The notes: a model not told the origin generated them from the sequence alone. DNA of 64,000 nt from Anaerotignum faecicola (GCF_003865035.1 NZ_BHVZ01000004.1:124001-188000), one strand, 5' to 3'; shown: positions 18,388 to 27,460, counted from the first letter of the stretch. Numbers and translations: made by a program.

Positions 18388-19911
18388 TTATCCTCCGATA
18401 TACTCCCTCGGGTTCACCTCTTTTCCATTTACCAGCACCCCCAGATGAAGGTGTGCTCCTGTCACACGCCCCGTTGCACCGACCTCAGCAATAGCCTGTC
18501 CTGTTGAAATGCTTTGCCCTTTTGTTACAAGGATTTTGCTGCAATGCGCATACAGCACCGTAACACCGTTCCCGCAGTCCACTCTCACATGATGACCATA
18601 CCCCGTTTTAGAATAGACTACCGAAGTAACCACACCACCGGATACCGCATGGATTTTTGTTCCTGTGGGATATGCAATATCCAGTCCTTCATGGAAGGCT
18701 TTCTTTCCGTTCAATGGATCTGTTCTCCAGCCAAAATCAGAGGAAACTCTACTATTCCAATCCTTTCCTACAAATGGAGAGCCCCATTTCCCGTTACTCG
18801 AAAAGACAAGATATCTATATACCGCACTGACATATTTCGGATTGCCATATCTACTCCATCCCAACTTTTTCTGCATTATTCTGGAAAACTCCTGTGCATT
18901 GGCTTCTGTATATCCGCCATATTTTTGGATTGCCCATGAAATATAGCCGTTGCCATAATTATATCCCTGTAGGGCCAGACTCAGTTTCTCCGTCTGATTG
19001 GGTGCAGTACAGCCTGCCCCCTTCAGGCAGTCCGCCAGATAATGCACCCCCACCTCTATGGAATATTCTGCATTTGTAATGCCATTCGGTTTCTTCGAAT
19101 ATTTCGTGTTATAGGGACATTCGCTTGCCTGCATTACATCAGTGCCGCGTCCGCCGCTTTCTGCCATCATTACTGCATTGATTACATCAGTAAAATTTGA
19201 AATACCATATTTTTCAGCACACTTTTTTACGAGAGTTCCGTATTTTAAAACATCCTCACTGACCTGTGCCGATACGCTGCCAAACTGGCTGCCATATAAA
19301 AACAATTCTAAATTAGCGGCATATAGCTCCGCTAATTTTTTCTGTTGCTCTGTCAGTTTAAAAACGTGGTCTGCGAAATAAGCATCCCCGATATAATAAA
19401 TATGATATGTATGACCGGAGGTTTTTTGATAAGAAAACAGAGCATCCCTATGAGCTTTAATCAATCCTCTGATTTCCTTTGTATTGATTTCATCTGTCCC
19501 TTTTGCCGCAGAATACTGGCATAAAATCAAGGTTGCATTGACAGAACTGTAATGAAATTCATCAATAATTGTGATTCCCTCATCATCTTCTGCCATGCTT
19601 TCTATTTCACGCAGCAAAGCATCGTGAGCTTCATCTATCGCAGACCACACAGCTGTCTGATATCGCTGTATATTCTGTAAGAGAACAGCGTTATCGTTCC
19701 ATACATCTGTCATCTGAAAACCGCCGAATACAAAAGACGGCAGCATACATAAAAACAGCACCAGAAGAAGAAACAAGAATCCAAGGCTTAAGCTAACCTT
19801 CGCAATGTTATGCCTTTGCCGCCATGCAATATCCAGAGCAGTAATCACACCTGTTGTGCCATAACGCAGCGTTGCCGCTGTTTTCGCCGCTCTTTGCATC
19901 TCATTGTTCAT
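18388..19911 (-). CDS. Bifunctional transglycosylase / M23 peptidase of the conjugation module
   Basis: 507 residues. This hydrolase opens peptidoglycan locally for the mating channel. A membrane span near residues 35-60 anchors it. A lysozyme-like domain follows at about 215-330 with catalytic Glu in VMMAESGGRG. A C-terminal M23 metallopeptidase at about 400-500 keeps the zinc ligands: His and Asp in HEGLDIAY, and the HLH of GAHLHLGV. It corresponds to VirB1/CwlT-type proteins of Gram-positive elements. It starts directly after the VirB6-like gene ends. Confidence 0.9.
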   Translation of the reverse strand: MNNEMQRAAKTAATLRYGTTGVITALDIAWRQRHNIAKVSLSLGFLFLLLVLFLCMLPSFVFGGFQMTDVWNDNAVLLQNIQRYQTAVWSAIDEAHDALLREIESMAEDDEGITIIDEFHYSSVNATLILCQYSAAKGTDEINTKEIRGLIKAHRDALFSYQKTSGHTYHIYYIGDAYFADHVFKLTEQQKKLAELYAANLELFLYGSQFGSVSAQVSEDVLKYGTLVKKCAEKYGISNFTDVINAVMMAESGGRGTDVMQASECPYNTKYSKKPNGITNAEYSIEVGVHYLADCLKGAGCTAPNQTEKLSLALQGYNYGNGYISWAIQKYGGYTEANAQEFSRIMQKKLGWSRYGNPKYVSAVYRYLVFSSNGKWGSPFVGKDWNSRVSSDFGWRTDPLNGKKAFHEGLDIAYPTGTKIHAVSGGVVTSVVYSKTGYGHHVRVDCGNGVTVLYAHCSKILVTKGQSISTGQAIAEVGATGRVTGAHLHLGVLVNGKEVNPREYIGG

Positions 19912-21687
19912 TTAGATTCTGTCCTTTCTTTTTGGTGCATCCGGTAATTTATTTTCAATCTGTTCCTTGTATTGAATTTCACCGTTTTCCTTCATAAACG
20001 GCTCCTTTACAACCGTTGGCTGTGCATACTGATGATACCATTTGGAACCATCTACTGCTGTGACCGTTTTATAATCCCCTTGTGCCGGCGGCATATATTT
20101 ATCTGTGGAATACATAGCAAATTTGAGACTACCTCCCAAGTCTTTCGATGTTTCCATCCCCATAATGCGTCCACCGCCAATCTCTATCTGAGAATACTGC
20201 ACCGCAGCGTCAGCAGATGGATGAAACAACTCTCCTTTTTCCCATCCATTGCTTTCAGAAGGGGATGCCTGATGATCCGACAAAAAGGGGGAATGCGAAT
20301 CATCAGACAGTTCTGTTCCTACAGAAAGGGGCTCCATACCGATATTCTGCTGATACTCAGCCAATACCTGTTCCATGGATGTCTGCATCTCCGTATAGGA
20401 GCTATCGGAATATGTACTCTGATTATCAAATGCAGTATTTTCGGCAGACGCAGAATTTCGTTCCGTGCCCACCGTTTCTTTTGTATGATTCGCTCTGTCA
20501 ATGCCCATATAGGATTGAAACGCCTGCACAGCCTCCTCGCCTTTGATAAAGCCTGTACGTGCAATATCTCCTTTTGCTACCTGACCGATAATATTGGCAG
20601 AAAAACCGCCGCCATTTCGGATAGAGGAGTTATATACCGAACGGGCAATATTCGAGGCTATACTATCACTTTTTCCTGTAATATTCCGGATAGCATTTTG
20701 ATGAAACTGTCTGCCGACTGCACCTGCCAAACCGCCTTGCAAAATAGTTTCACTGCCGGAAGCCATATAACTCCCACTATCTGCTGCTCCGCTGCCACCG
20801 CCGCTGATTGTTTTCCCGGCTGCACTGATACCCTTCATAGCAATCGCAGCCTCACCCAGCATCGCACTGCCTGTCCTGCCGACATTGATGCCCAGCATCT
20901 GCATGAAGTTATCAATCTTTTGCGAGATTTTCAAGAAACCGATGGCGCATAAAAACCAGATCAAAAAATTTCCATTCTCCAACTGCAACGGATTAGCGAT
21001 GAAATTCGCAAACATAGAGGTAAAAATTCGCAGACACCAAACATTCATCAGTATCATAAAAATCTGCCCGCCTAACATTCTGCACCAGCTGCGGAAAATA
21101 TTGAGGGTGTTCATAGAGCCTCCCATGGAAAACGCCATCGGTGCTGTATAAACCAGAACACCCAACAGTACATATCGTTCCGCTGCTTCAAATAACAGCT
21201 TTAAATAGTTCCACGCCAAAATAATAAGCAGAATCAAAGCGATTAAAGCAATGGAGCCGTTTAATGATACCCCCAGAATTGTCAACAGAACAGAATTAAA
21301 ATCCGCAAAATTGATAGGCGGAAGCTCCTCTGTCATCATCCAGCCAAAGGGTGTTCCGCCTATCTGTAAAATAATATCTAATATATCCTTTGCAAAAAGA
21401 GCCAAAAACAGGAACAGCATAGTTCTGCCTGTCAGTTGAATCGGATTCTCCGCTTCTCCGCTTTGCATGATACCAAAGTTACGGAATAACTGAAAAATCA
21501 GGTTCAACAGCAAAAGGCCCACCGCCAGTGCTACGATAAGACTGTAAAAAGTCTCCGCCGCCGGAAAGTATCTGAGGAAGGTTTCCATGTCACAGCCCAA
21601 TGCTCCCAGAACAGAGGTGTTGATCATATCCAGAATATTCATGACTTGCTCTGCAATCCATTCCACAATACCGTCAAGTATGCCCAA
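19912..21687 (-). CDS. VirB6/TrbL-like polytopic channel protein
   Basis: 591 residues. At least six hydrophobic spans lie between residues 30 and 270 (for example LIVALAVGLLLLNLIF, IALIALILLIILAWNYL, LIWFLCAIGFLKI). A soluble, Gly/Ser-rich cytoplasmic tail of about 300 residues follows. This layout is that of VirB6-like inner channel proteins in clostridial conjugative elements. It precedes the peptidoglycan hydrolase, as expected. The gene should follow the pilin-like gene closely; here about 2.9 kb of cargo lies between them. Confidence 0.82.
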   Translation of the reverse strand: MGILDGIVEWIAEQVMNILDMINTSVLGALGCDMETFLRYFPAAETFYSLIVALAVGLLLLNLIFQLFRNFGIMQSGEAENPIQLTGRTMLFLFLALFAKDILDIILQIGGTPFGWMMTEELPPINFADFNSVLLTILGVSLNGSIALIALILLIILAWNYLKLLFEAAERYVLLGVLVYTAPMAFSMGGSMNTLNIFRSWCRMLGGQIFMILMNVWCLRIFTSMFANFIANPLQLENGNFLIWFLCAIGFLKISQKIDNFMQMLGINVGRTGSAMLGEAAIAMKGISAAGKTISGGGSGAADSGSYMASGSETILQGGLAGAVGRQFHQNAIRNITGKSDSIASNIARSVYNSSIRNGGGFSANIIGQVAKGDIARTGFIKGEEAVQAFQSYMGIDRANHTKETVGTERNSASAENTAFDNQSTYSDSSYTEMQTSMEQVLAEYQQNIGMEPLSVGTELSDDSHSPFLSDHQASPSESNGWEKGELFHPSADAAVQYSQIEIGGGRIMGMETSKDLGGSLKFAMYSTDKYMPPAQGDYKTVTAVDGSKWYHQYAQPTVVKEPFMKENGEIQYKEQIENKLPDAPKRKDRI

Positions 21688-21768
21688 GTTATCCCTCCTT
21701 TTTTTGCAAAGAAAAATCCCCCTCCGTATTTTTTTACGAAAGGAGATTGCTCATTTCAATTTTTTCTT

Positions 21769-22197
21769 TTATTTCTGCCAGCTCATCATATACGCTACTT
21801 GCGCTGTGTTTTCATCAATGGCCTCATCCGTTATCGAAAAGCCTTCTCTATGGTAGAATTGAACCGCTCGCATATTTTTCTGATATACCTCCAAGGTCAG
21901 CTTTTCCTTCTGACTCTTTGCATACGCAATCAACTGGCTTCCGATTCCATTTGCCTGCATCGGCTCTTTAACAAATAGCCCTGCGATATAATTCTCCATT
22001 AAGCCAATGAATCCATATATCTCTTTCGTAGCATCATCCTCGTAGACAAATACCTCTGCTTTCGGTAAACCGGATTTTACCATTTCATAATTGCTTAGCC
22101 AGTACTCCTCCGGGATAAAAGAATGTGCTTTTGTATTTGTTTCAAGCCATATCTGCATAATGGCCGTTAAATCTGTTTCTGTTTGTTTTCTTATCAT
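21769..22197 (-). CDS. GNAT-family N-acetyltransferase
   Basis: 142 residues of the single-domain GNAT fold: IAGLFVKEPMQANGIGSQLIAYAK carries the acetyl-CoA binding motif A (Q-x-x-G-I-G), and MRAVQFYHREGF the motif B region. The nearest relatives are YjaB-type acetyltransferases; the substrate is unknown. It is cargo inserted in the transfer operon. A G+C-rich hairpin with T-run downstream (about 21710-21745) may end its transcript. Confidence 0.85.
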   Translation of the reverse strand: MIRKQTETDLTAIMQIWLETNTKAHSFIPEEYWLSNYEMVKSGLPKAEVFVYEDDATKEIYGFIGLMENYIAGLFVKEPMQANGIGSQLIAYAKSQKEKLTLEVYQKNMRAVQFYHREGFSITDEAIDENTAQVAYMMSWQK

Positions 22198-22290
22198 TGC
22201 ATTACCTCTATAAACTGGAAGTTGTTTATTAAACCTTTTTAACCTTAACCAACAACATCATAGGTCTACGCATTTCATTACACATTTAGA

Positions 22291-23199
22291 TTAACGATTT
22301 CTTTTTCCTGTATTCTCTGTCCCTCGGATTTCCTCATGATAGAAATAATCTACGATCACCGGATGTCCCTGCGGGACTCTGCCATAAGGCATTTCATTAT
22401 CCACAAATGGGCAATCATACTTCTTAGCCATTTCCTCAGCTTTTGCTTCAAGTGCTTCAAAGTAGCTGCGGTTATGCTTGTTATAGATCTCGTCGTAAAG
22501 TGGTACAAGATCAGGATATTTTCCGGCGATATAATCCATAATTGTCTTTTTGAAACCGCCTCGAAGATTGAGATTTTCGAGCCAGAACAGATCGCACTGA
22601 TCCTTTACCCGCTCAAAGATTGCTTCAAAATCCGTGATACCGGGGAATACCGGAGATACGAAACAGACTGTACGGATACCTGCTTCATATACCTGCTTCA
22701 TAGCAACGATACGGCGCTCAATGCTAGAAGCAGAGTCCATATCGTTCTTGAAATTTTCATCTAGTGTGTTGATCGACCATGAAACGGTTACTCGTCCAAG
22801 CTTCTTCAGCAGATCAATATCTCGTACCACAAGATCCGACTTTGTGCAGATCAGAATATCTGCGTCACTGCCGATCAGCTGCTCCAGAAGTTTTCTGGTA
22901 TTCCCGAATTGCTCCTCCTGTGGATTGTAGCCATCTGTCACAGAACCGATGACCACCCGCTGTCCGGCATATTTCTTCGGATTCTTAATTTCCGGCCAAT
23001 GCTTCACATCAAGGAAAGTGCCCCATTCCTCCTTGTGTCCGGTAAAGCGCTTCATAAAAGAAGCATAGCAATACTTGCAGGCGTGTGTACAGCCCACATA
23101 GGGATTGACCGAGTAACCGCCTACCGGCAGACTAGACTTAGTCATGATGTTCTTTGTTTCCACCTCACGAATGAGGATTCCATCGATTACTTCTTCCAT
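22291..23199 (-). CDS. Radical SAM protein, SPL-like ('mobile pair protein B')
   Basis: 302 residues with the iron-sulphur cluster motif C-x3-C-x2-C in GCTHACKYCYASF, resembling spore photoproduct lyase-like proteins. It forms a tight pair with the second radical SAM gene (13-base overlap) behind a MarR gene. This MarR-A-B arrangement matches what sequence databases call the radical SAM mobile pair system of Firmicutes mobile elements. The chemistry it performs is not known to me. ATG 23199 has GGAGGTG upstream. Confidence 0.82.
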   Translation of the reverse strand: MEEVIDGILIREVETKNIMTKSSLPVGGYSVNPYVGCTHACKYCYASFMKRFTGHKEEWGTFLDVKHWPEIKNPKKYAGQRVVIGSVTDGYNPQEEQFGNTRKLLEQLIGSDADILICTKSDLVVRDIDLLKKLGRVTVSWSINTLDENFKNDMDSASSIERRIVAMKQVYEAGIRTVCFVSPVFPGITDFEAIFERVKDQCDLFWLENLNLRGGFKKTIMDYIAGKYPDLVPLYDEIYNKHNRSYFEALEAKAEEMAKKYDCPFVDNEMPYGRVPQGHPVIVDYFYHEEIRGTENTGKRNR

Positions 23200-23876
23200 G
23201 ATCTCTGCACCTCCAACACTTTGTTGAATTCCTCCGGCATTTCCTGAATCATATTTTCATCCCCTATGATAGGGACAAGGTCTTCCTTCATAAACACCGG
23301 AATGCCGAGTGCGTGTGCCTGATCCACCAGAGACCATGCCCATTCCGGCTCCGTATGAATCTTCCTGCTCTGAGCTCCGGTCATGGTGCCGACAACGATC
23401 CAGTTGATCCCGGAAAGATCAACTGAACCTGGATTGTCGAATAGCGGCTCAAAGGTAACATGATAGTGTTTTGCTCTGACATTTTCCCGTAGTGCGTCAA
23501 TACGCCACAGTTCTGCTTTTCTCGTCACCGTAACACCAAACCATGCGTTTTCCAAATCTGTATCAAAATCCACCAGATCTGGTCGCTTTGTAAGGAACAG
23601 GAACTGATGCTGTGGATTTTCACGGATTTTTTCAAATACCTCGTCTCTCCATTCTGACTTCCAGCCGGAAAGATCGCTCATGCCGGTAAGAAGAAAGTTC
23701 TGCGGACGTTTCTTTTCCATCATCTTGAGCTTACCCGGAAAGAATTCAGGGTCAGCAAAGTCATCAATCATATGCCAGCGTTTCACATTATTGCGGGCAT
23801 AGCAATATGCACACCCCACAGTACATCCGATGACGATATTCATGTTTTGAATCTGATCTTTGATACAAATACTCAT
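23187..23876 (-). CDS. Radical SAM/DUF5131-like protein ('mobile pair protein A')
   Basis: About 229 residues. The cluster motif C-x3-C-x2-C is in IGCTVGCAYCYARN. FLTKRP and GVTVTRKAELWRIDALR resemble the phage Gp37/Gp68 (DUF5131) family. Start ATG 23876 overlaps the MarR stop in an ATGA junction and has GAGGAG upstream, so it is preferred over an ATG four codons earlier. It is co-transcribed with the second radical SAM gene. The function is unknown; a role in nucleic acid modification or repair is only suggested by relatives. Confidence 0.8.
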   Translation of the reverse strand: MSICIKDQIQNMNIVIGCTVGCAYCYARNNVKRWHMIDDFADPEFFPGKLKMMEKKRPQNFLLTGMSDLSGWKSEWRDEVFEKIRENPQHQFLFLTKRPDLVDFDTDLENAWFGVTVTRKAELWRIDALRENVRAKHYHVTFEPLFDNPGSVDLSGINWIVVGTMTGAQSRKIHTEPEWAWSLVDQAHALGIPVFMKEDLVPIIGDENMIQEMPEEFNKVLEVQRSWKK

Positions 23877-24310
23877 GATTTCTGCCACTCCTCAAGATTC
23901 TTTCTGATACGGTCGAGGTATTCCTCAAACTGGGTAATTTCTTCCTCCGAAAAACCTTTGTAGTAAATACTCCCCATTTTATCAGATACAGAATCGTATT
24001 CGTCCTTTAAGGCATGTGCTTTTTCAGTCAGAAACAGGAGTGTTTTCCTTTTGTCCGTTTTAGACTGAACACGGCTTATCAGCCCTTGATTTTCCATTCT
24101 TTCCAGCATCGTAGTAAGAGATGTTATCGCTAATCCGCATTTAGTCGAGAGTGACCTGATTGAGATACCATCCTCCTGCCACAGCACATAAAGAATACGT
24201 CCCTGGGCTCCATTAAACGCATCAATATTCTTTTCACTGAGAATCTTCTCAAAGATTCGATCTCCAAGTTGTTTTATTTTGGTAACAAGAAATCCGCCAT
24301 TCATTTTCAC
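23873..24310 (-). CDS. MarR-family regulator of the radical SAM pair
   Basis: 145 residues with a MarR winged helix (ISIRSLSTKCGLAITSLTTMLERMENQGLISRVQSKTDKRKTLLFLTEKA). It begins the cargo operon and is translationally coupled to the radical SAM genes. The start is probably GTG 24310, with the ribosome site AGGAG seven bases upstream; an ATG two codons later is the alternative. The site lies inside a long inverted repeat, the likely operator, so autoregulation is expected. Confidence 0.85.
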   Translation of the reverse strand: MKMNGGFLVTKIKQLGDRIFEKILSEKNIDAFNGAQGRILYVLWQEDGISIRSLSTKCGLAITSLTTMLERMENQGLISRVQSKTDKRKTLLFLTEKAHALKDEYDSVSDKMGSIYYKGFSEEEITQFEEYLDRIRKNLEEWQKS

Positions 24311-24317
24311 ACAAAAA

Positions 24318-24356
24318 CTCCTATATAGTATTTTATCAAATAATACTATATAGGAG
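24318..24356 (-). promoter_or_regulatory. 15-bp perfect inverted repeat, probable MarR operator
   Basis: Two perfect 15-base arms (24318-24332 and 24342-24356, containing ACTATATAGGAG) are separated by nine bases. The arm nearer the gene contains the ribosome site of the MarR gene. The repeat could be bound by the MarR dimer. In RNA it would also form a stable hairpin that hides the ribosome site. Confidence 0.8.
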
Positions 24357-24360
24357 CTTT

Positions 24361-24647
24361 ACTGTCAACAGTTTGTATGTCTAAGTAGAAGTAAATTCCG
24401 ATTTATTATACTCTTTCTTTCTCCCATCTTCCTGCCCTTCGGACAAGAAGCATCCCCCTGTCATGAAATCCAATATAATTGATGACAGCCAACTGATACT
24501 AGAATACCGCCTGTTCATAAGTCTAAAACAAATCATCGGCAGATGTCATATTCTTTTCATGGCTTATCTCCCTCAAAAAACTATTTTTCTTACTGATAGT
24601 TTAGCAAAATATCAGCTACTTTTCAATGACAGCCTCTTTCTTCTCCA
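24361..24647. other. Spacer between the MarR cargo and the pilin-like gene
   Basis: No gene of normal length is supported. On the minus strand GGGAGATAAGCCATG opens a frame of only four codons. The stretch probably marks the junction where the MarR/radical SAM/GNAT cargo entered the transfer operon. Confidence 0.4.
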
Positions 24648-25010
24648 TCAGGGTGTCCACTGCCCACCGGAGAAAAACGGTGTAATATAGGACATAATAA
24701 AGCCCAAACCATTGATAATCGCCCATGTAATCGCAATCCTTTTCAGCCATGCTCTCGATTCGTCAACCGTTCTGCCGCTCCGAGAAAAATTCATTAAAAG
24801 AAGTGCTATTGCCGCCGTCACGATTGCTGCAATCGTAGAAATCCCTATAATTTGCTTATAGACATCCTTCATAATCTCAGACGCTTTTTCCCAGACGGTG
24901 ACAGCATAGACTGGTCGAATCCAATATGCCTGCATCGTAACCACACAGAAAAATAAGTATCCAAGCTGTTGAATACTGATATGATTTTTCTTTTTCCCAT
25001 TCTTTTTCAT
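24648..25010 (-). CDS. VirB2/TrbC-like pilin or small channel protein
   Basis: 120 residues. A signal-like hydrophobic segment (LGYLFFCVVTMQAYWIRPVYA) is followed by two spans, IIGISTIAAIVTAAIALLLMNF and IAITWAIINGLGFIMSYITPF, separated by a basic loop. This is the size and topology of VirB2/TrbC-type proteins that precede VirB6 in clostridial conjugative elements. AAGGAGG lies before ATG 25010. It has its own promoter and a leader terminator. The identification rests on topology and position. Confidence 0.65.
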   Translation of the reverse strand: MKKNGKKKNHISIQQLGYLFFCVVTMQAYWIRPVYAVTVWEKASEIMKDVYKQIIGISTIAAIVTAAIALLLMNFSRSGRTVDESRAWLKRIAITWAIINGLGFIMSYITPFFSGGQWTP

Positions 25011-25033
25011 AAGCTGCCTCCTTATTTCGGGTA

Positions 25034-25070
25034 CAAAAAAACACCCAAATCACGATAATTCAGGTGTTCT
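25034..25070 (-). terminator. Leader hairpin and T-run before the pilin-like gene
   Basis: On the minus strand AACACC pairs with GGTGTT, with extra pairs inside, followed by TTTTTT. It lies after a good promoter and before the ribosome site of the pilin-like gene. It is therefore inside that gene's leader and may be an attenuator for the transfer operon. Confidence 0.75.
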
Positions 25071-25099
25071 TTGCTGTCTGTATATTTTTCGATACTATC

Positions 25100-25128
25100 A
25101 TTATATAATAGAAGAAATTCATTGTAAA
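25100..25128 (-). promoter_or_regulatory. Promoter of the pilin-like gene and probably the transfer operon
   Basis: On the minus strand TTTACA, 17 bases, TATAAT. It is the only near-consensus promoter I found upstream of the transfer genes. The leader to the pilin-like start would be about 80 bases and contains the terminator hairpin. Confidence 0.75.
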
Positions 25129-25279
25129 TTCCAGAGATGTTCCAATTTCGTTCCAATCATATGCCAAAATGTCTCTGCAGAACGAAAATCCGCTCCACAC
25201 ATTTGCAATGGTTCGCAAAACTTAAAATATTTCGTATTTACGCATTTCCTCACAGTTTTCGGAACGGCGCAAATAGTCC

Positions 25280-27007
25280 TTAATACACATTCAGCAGTTC
25301 TGTCACAACATCAGAATGATTCTTCTTCAAATCAGACAGTTTCCATTCCGGATAATTCTGATAAATGCGTATGGAATTCGGGAACATTTCGATATTCCTC
25401 TCGAAATATTTTTCCTTTTTCTCTACATAATCTCTGTTGCCCTGAGAGGTATTCTTTCTTCTCGATATTAAGACAAGGTTCCCCAGCTTATTTGTCCATT
25501 CTTCTCGTTCTGCCGCAGAAAAATCTTTTACCCATTGACTATCTGCGGAAGGATTGCGAGGAAGAATATGTTCTATGCTTGCGATTGCCTGCGGAATCAT
25601 AGGTGTAGAAGAACCTCTGTAAATGAGGTCTAATTTTAGAAGCAGATACTTTGCAAATGATCTTCCGTAAATATCTCCATTGATGACTCTTTCAAAATCA
25701 CTTTTGTTTATGGTAAAAGTCTTTGATTGGAGCAATGCTGCGGAATCCTGACTTGCTTCAATCTCACGCAGAATGGCGTTTACATTTTCCATTCTCACAG
25801 TTGGAGTGGCAGCAGTAATCCAATCTGCCGATAATTTGCGGTCCAGTGCTTTCAGAAATGCAACAAAGCCCCGTCTGCGGTATTTCCGATAATAATCTAA
25901 AACGGGTGCGATCCAGTAATCCGCACCAAATCCCGTTTCCATCAGCTTCAGATAGTTTGTAATTTCGTAATCGCCGGTTACAACAGAATGATCCGTATCA
26001 AATACCTCCTGATATGTATGGTAATAAGAATAAAGCAGCTCGAAGGTATCTCTCCCACGGCGCAGAATTGGAGTTCTGGGGACATATTTTTTCTGTGTAC
26101 GGTCATATTCCTGATTGGAATAAACAAACTCATCAAATTCCTTTAATAATGTCGTTGTCTGCTTTTTCTTAACAAGAATTGTTCTGATATGCGAAAGAAA
26201 TTTATCGAAGTCCTCGCCAAAGTACGTCTCCATTTCTTCCCATCTTGTTGCCCAGGATGTTCTGTCTACAGCGGAGAGTTCTTTCAGATTTTCTGCCTTC
26301 AGAATATCACTGCTCGAAAGCTTAACCCCTCTGTTATTTAACACCGTAAACAGCTGAAAAGCATCCTGCAGTTCTTCTGTTGCAACATAAATCATCAGAA
26401 CCTTATTTAAAAAATAAGACAGGTATCCAATAATTTCATTCTTGTTTTCTTCAAGGAATTCATGGGCAACCAGCATGGCATTCGCCATATTTCTAATAGA
26501 TATATTGACATCCTTCGCCTGCATCTTATCTTTCAGAAGCGCACTGTCACATGTACCATGCAACGGCTTTATATGCTCGTTCACAAAATCTCTGACATCC
26601 GAACGGATATTAAATATAATCCGCATCCGTTCCGGCTGCTGTAAAATGGCATCCTCCGCCTGATAAACAAAACCGGCTAACGAATTCTGATATTGCGGAT
26701 AATCTGTAAGCATATCTCTCATGCACGCTAAGATGAGAAAAACCGTTGTGATTCTTTGCTGACCATCCAGCAATTCATATTCGGTGTAAGAAACATTGTT
26801 CTCAGATTTCTCATTTATTTTCAATACCATGGAGCCGAGAAAATACTGCGCCTCCTTATTTTCCCGATAAGCAGATATTGTATCATCCAGAAGATCTCTT
26901 ACCTGATCGGTATCCCAGACATATGCTCTCTGGTAATCCGGAATGCAGTACCACATATTGAATATCTCTCGAATCACCTTTTTCTCACATTTAATTTCAG
27001 TTGCCAT
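25280..27007 (-). CDS. GmrSD/DUF262-DUF1524 family nuclease, probable anti-phage protein
   Basis: 575 residues. The N-terminal DUF262 domain shows IPDYQRAYVW and the DGQQRITT nucleotide-binding motif (about residues 20-95). The C-terminal DUF1524 domain shows the His-Me-finger nuclease pattern IEHILPRNP, then NKLGNLVLISRRKN. This two-domain form is that of GmrSD-type IV restriction enzymes, which cut modified phage DNA. It appears complete, stands alone, and has GGAGAAGG upstream. The transfer operon promoter lies 150 bases downstream. Confidence 0.85.
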   Translation of the reverse strand: MATEIKCEKKVIREIFNMWYCIPDYQRAYVWDTDQVRDLLDDTISAYRENKEAQYFLGSMVLKINEKSENNVSYTEYELLDGQQRITTVFLILACMRDMLTDYPQYQNSLAGFVYQAEDAILQQPERMRIIFNIRSDVRDFVNEHIKPLHGTCDSALLKDKMQAKDVNISIRNMANAMLVAHEFLEENKNEIIGYLSYFLNKVLMIYVATEELQDAFQLFTVLNNRGVKLSSSDILKAENLKELSAVDRTSWATRWEEMETYFGEDFDKFLSHIRTILVKKKQTTTLLKEFDEFVYSNQEYDRTQKKYVPRTPILRRGRDTFELLYSYYHTYQEVFDTDHSVVTGDYEITNYLKLMETGFGADYWIAPVLDYYRKYRRRGFVAFLKALDRKLSADWITAATPTVRMENVNAILREIEASQDSAALLQSKTFTINKSDFERVINGDIYGRSFAKYLLLKLDLIYRGSSTPMIPQAIASIEHILPRNPSADSQWVKDFSAAEREEWTNKLGNLVLISRRKNTSQGNRDYVEKKEKYFERNIEMFPNSIRIYQNYPEWKLSDLKKNHSDVVTELLNVY

Positions 27008-27060
27008 ATTCGCCTTCTCCTTCCGGTAAATCAGCTATGCTCGTAATTTTCTTATGCTAT

Positions 27061-27308
27061 TTATTCAAAAAGCTCTGGCTCGTTCTCTTTCTCAAAAGAT
27101 AATACCTTGAAATTATCCCATTCTTCAGATAATTCATAAATATTAACTATTGCAACCTTTCCCGTCTCATGCCCTTTCGAACTGTCCATTTCTTTGCCTG
27201 GTTCTCAAAAGTTGTGATGTAAAGACCTCGACCAAAATCCAAATATTTTTTCGAATGTATTACATCCGAATTTTTTATAATTTCTGTTGATCCATGATAT
27301 ACAATCAT
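27061..27308 (-). pseudogene. Frameshifted short DUF3990-family gene
   Basis: From ATG 27308, with AAAGGAG upstream, the minus strand reads MIVYHGSTEIIKNSDVI then YLDFGRGLYITTFENQA, a typical DUF3990 N-terminus. It stops early after GMRRERLQ. The continuation is found in another frame (GKVAIVNIYELSEEWDNF, then VLSFEKENE), so one indel near 27150 breaks the gene. DUF3990 proteins look like ADP-ribosyltransferase-type toxins. A complete relative is at 48608-49282. The gene is not functional as read. Confidence 0.75.
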
Positions 27309-27442
27309 ACATTAACTCCTTTTTCTCTCACATAATTACTACCATCCTTTCTCTCATATTTATACTTAGATTATAACAAGTATTTTAAGTTATCGTTCAA
27401 GTTATTATCATAAAATAACAGATATCTATAAGAATCTGCCCA

Positions 27443-27460
27443 CTATTCACCTTACCATTG
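27443..27460. repeat. 18-bp identity to the interior of a DUF4143 gene
   Basis: The 18 bases CTATTCACCTTACCATTG occur here and at 31243-31260, inside the DUF4143 ATPase gene. On the minus strand both encode NGKVNSG followed by similar codons. The transposase fragment runs directly into this sequence. It looks like a relic of a second DUF4143 gene at a recombination scar. Confidence 0.6.
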
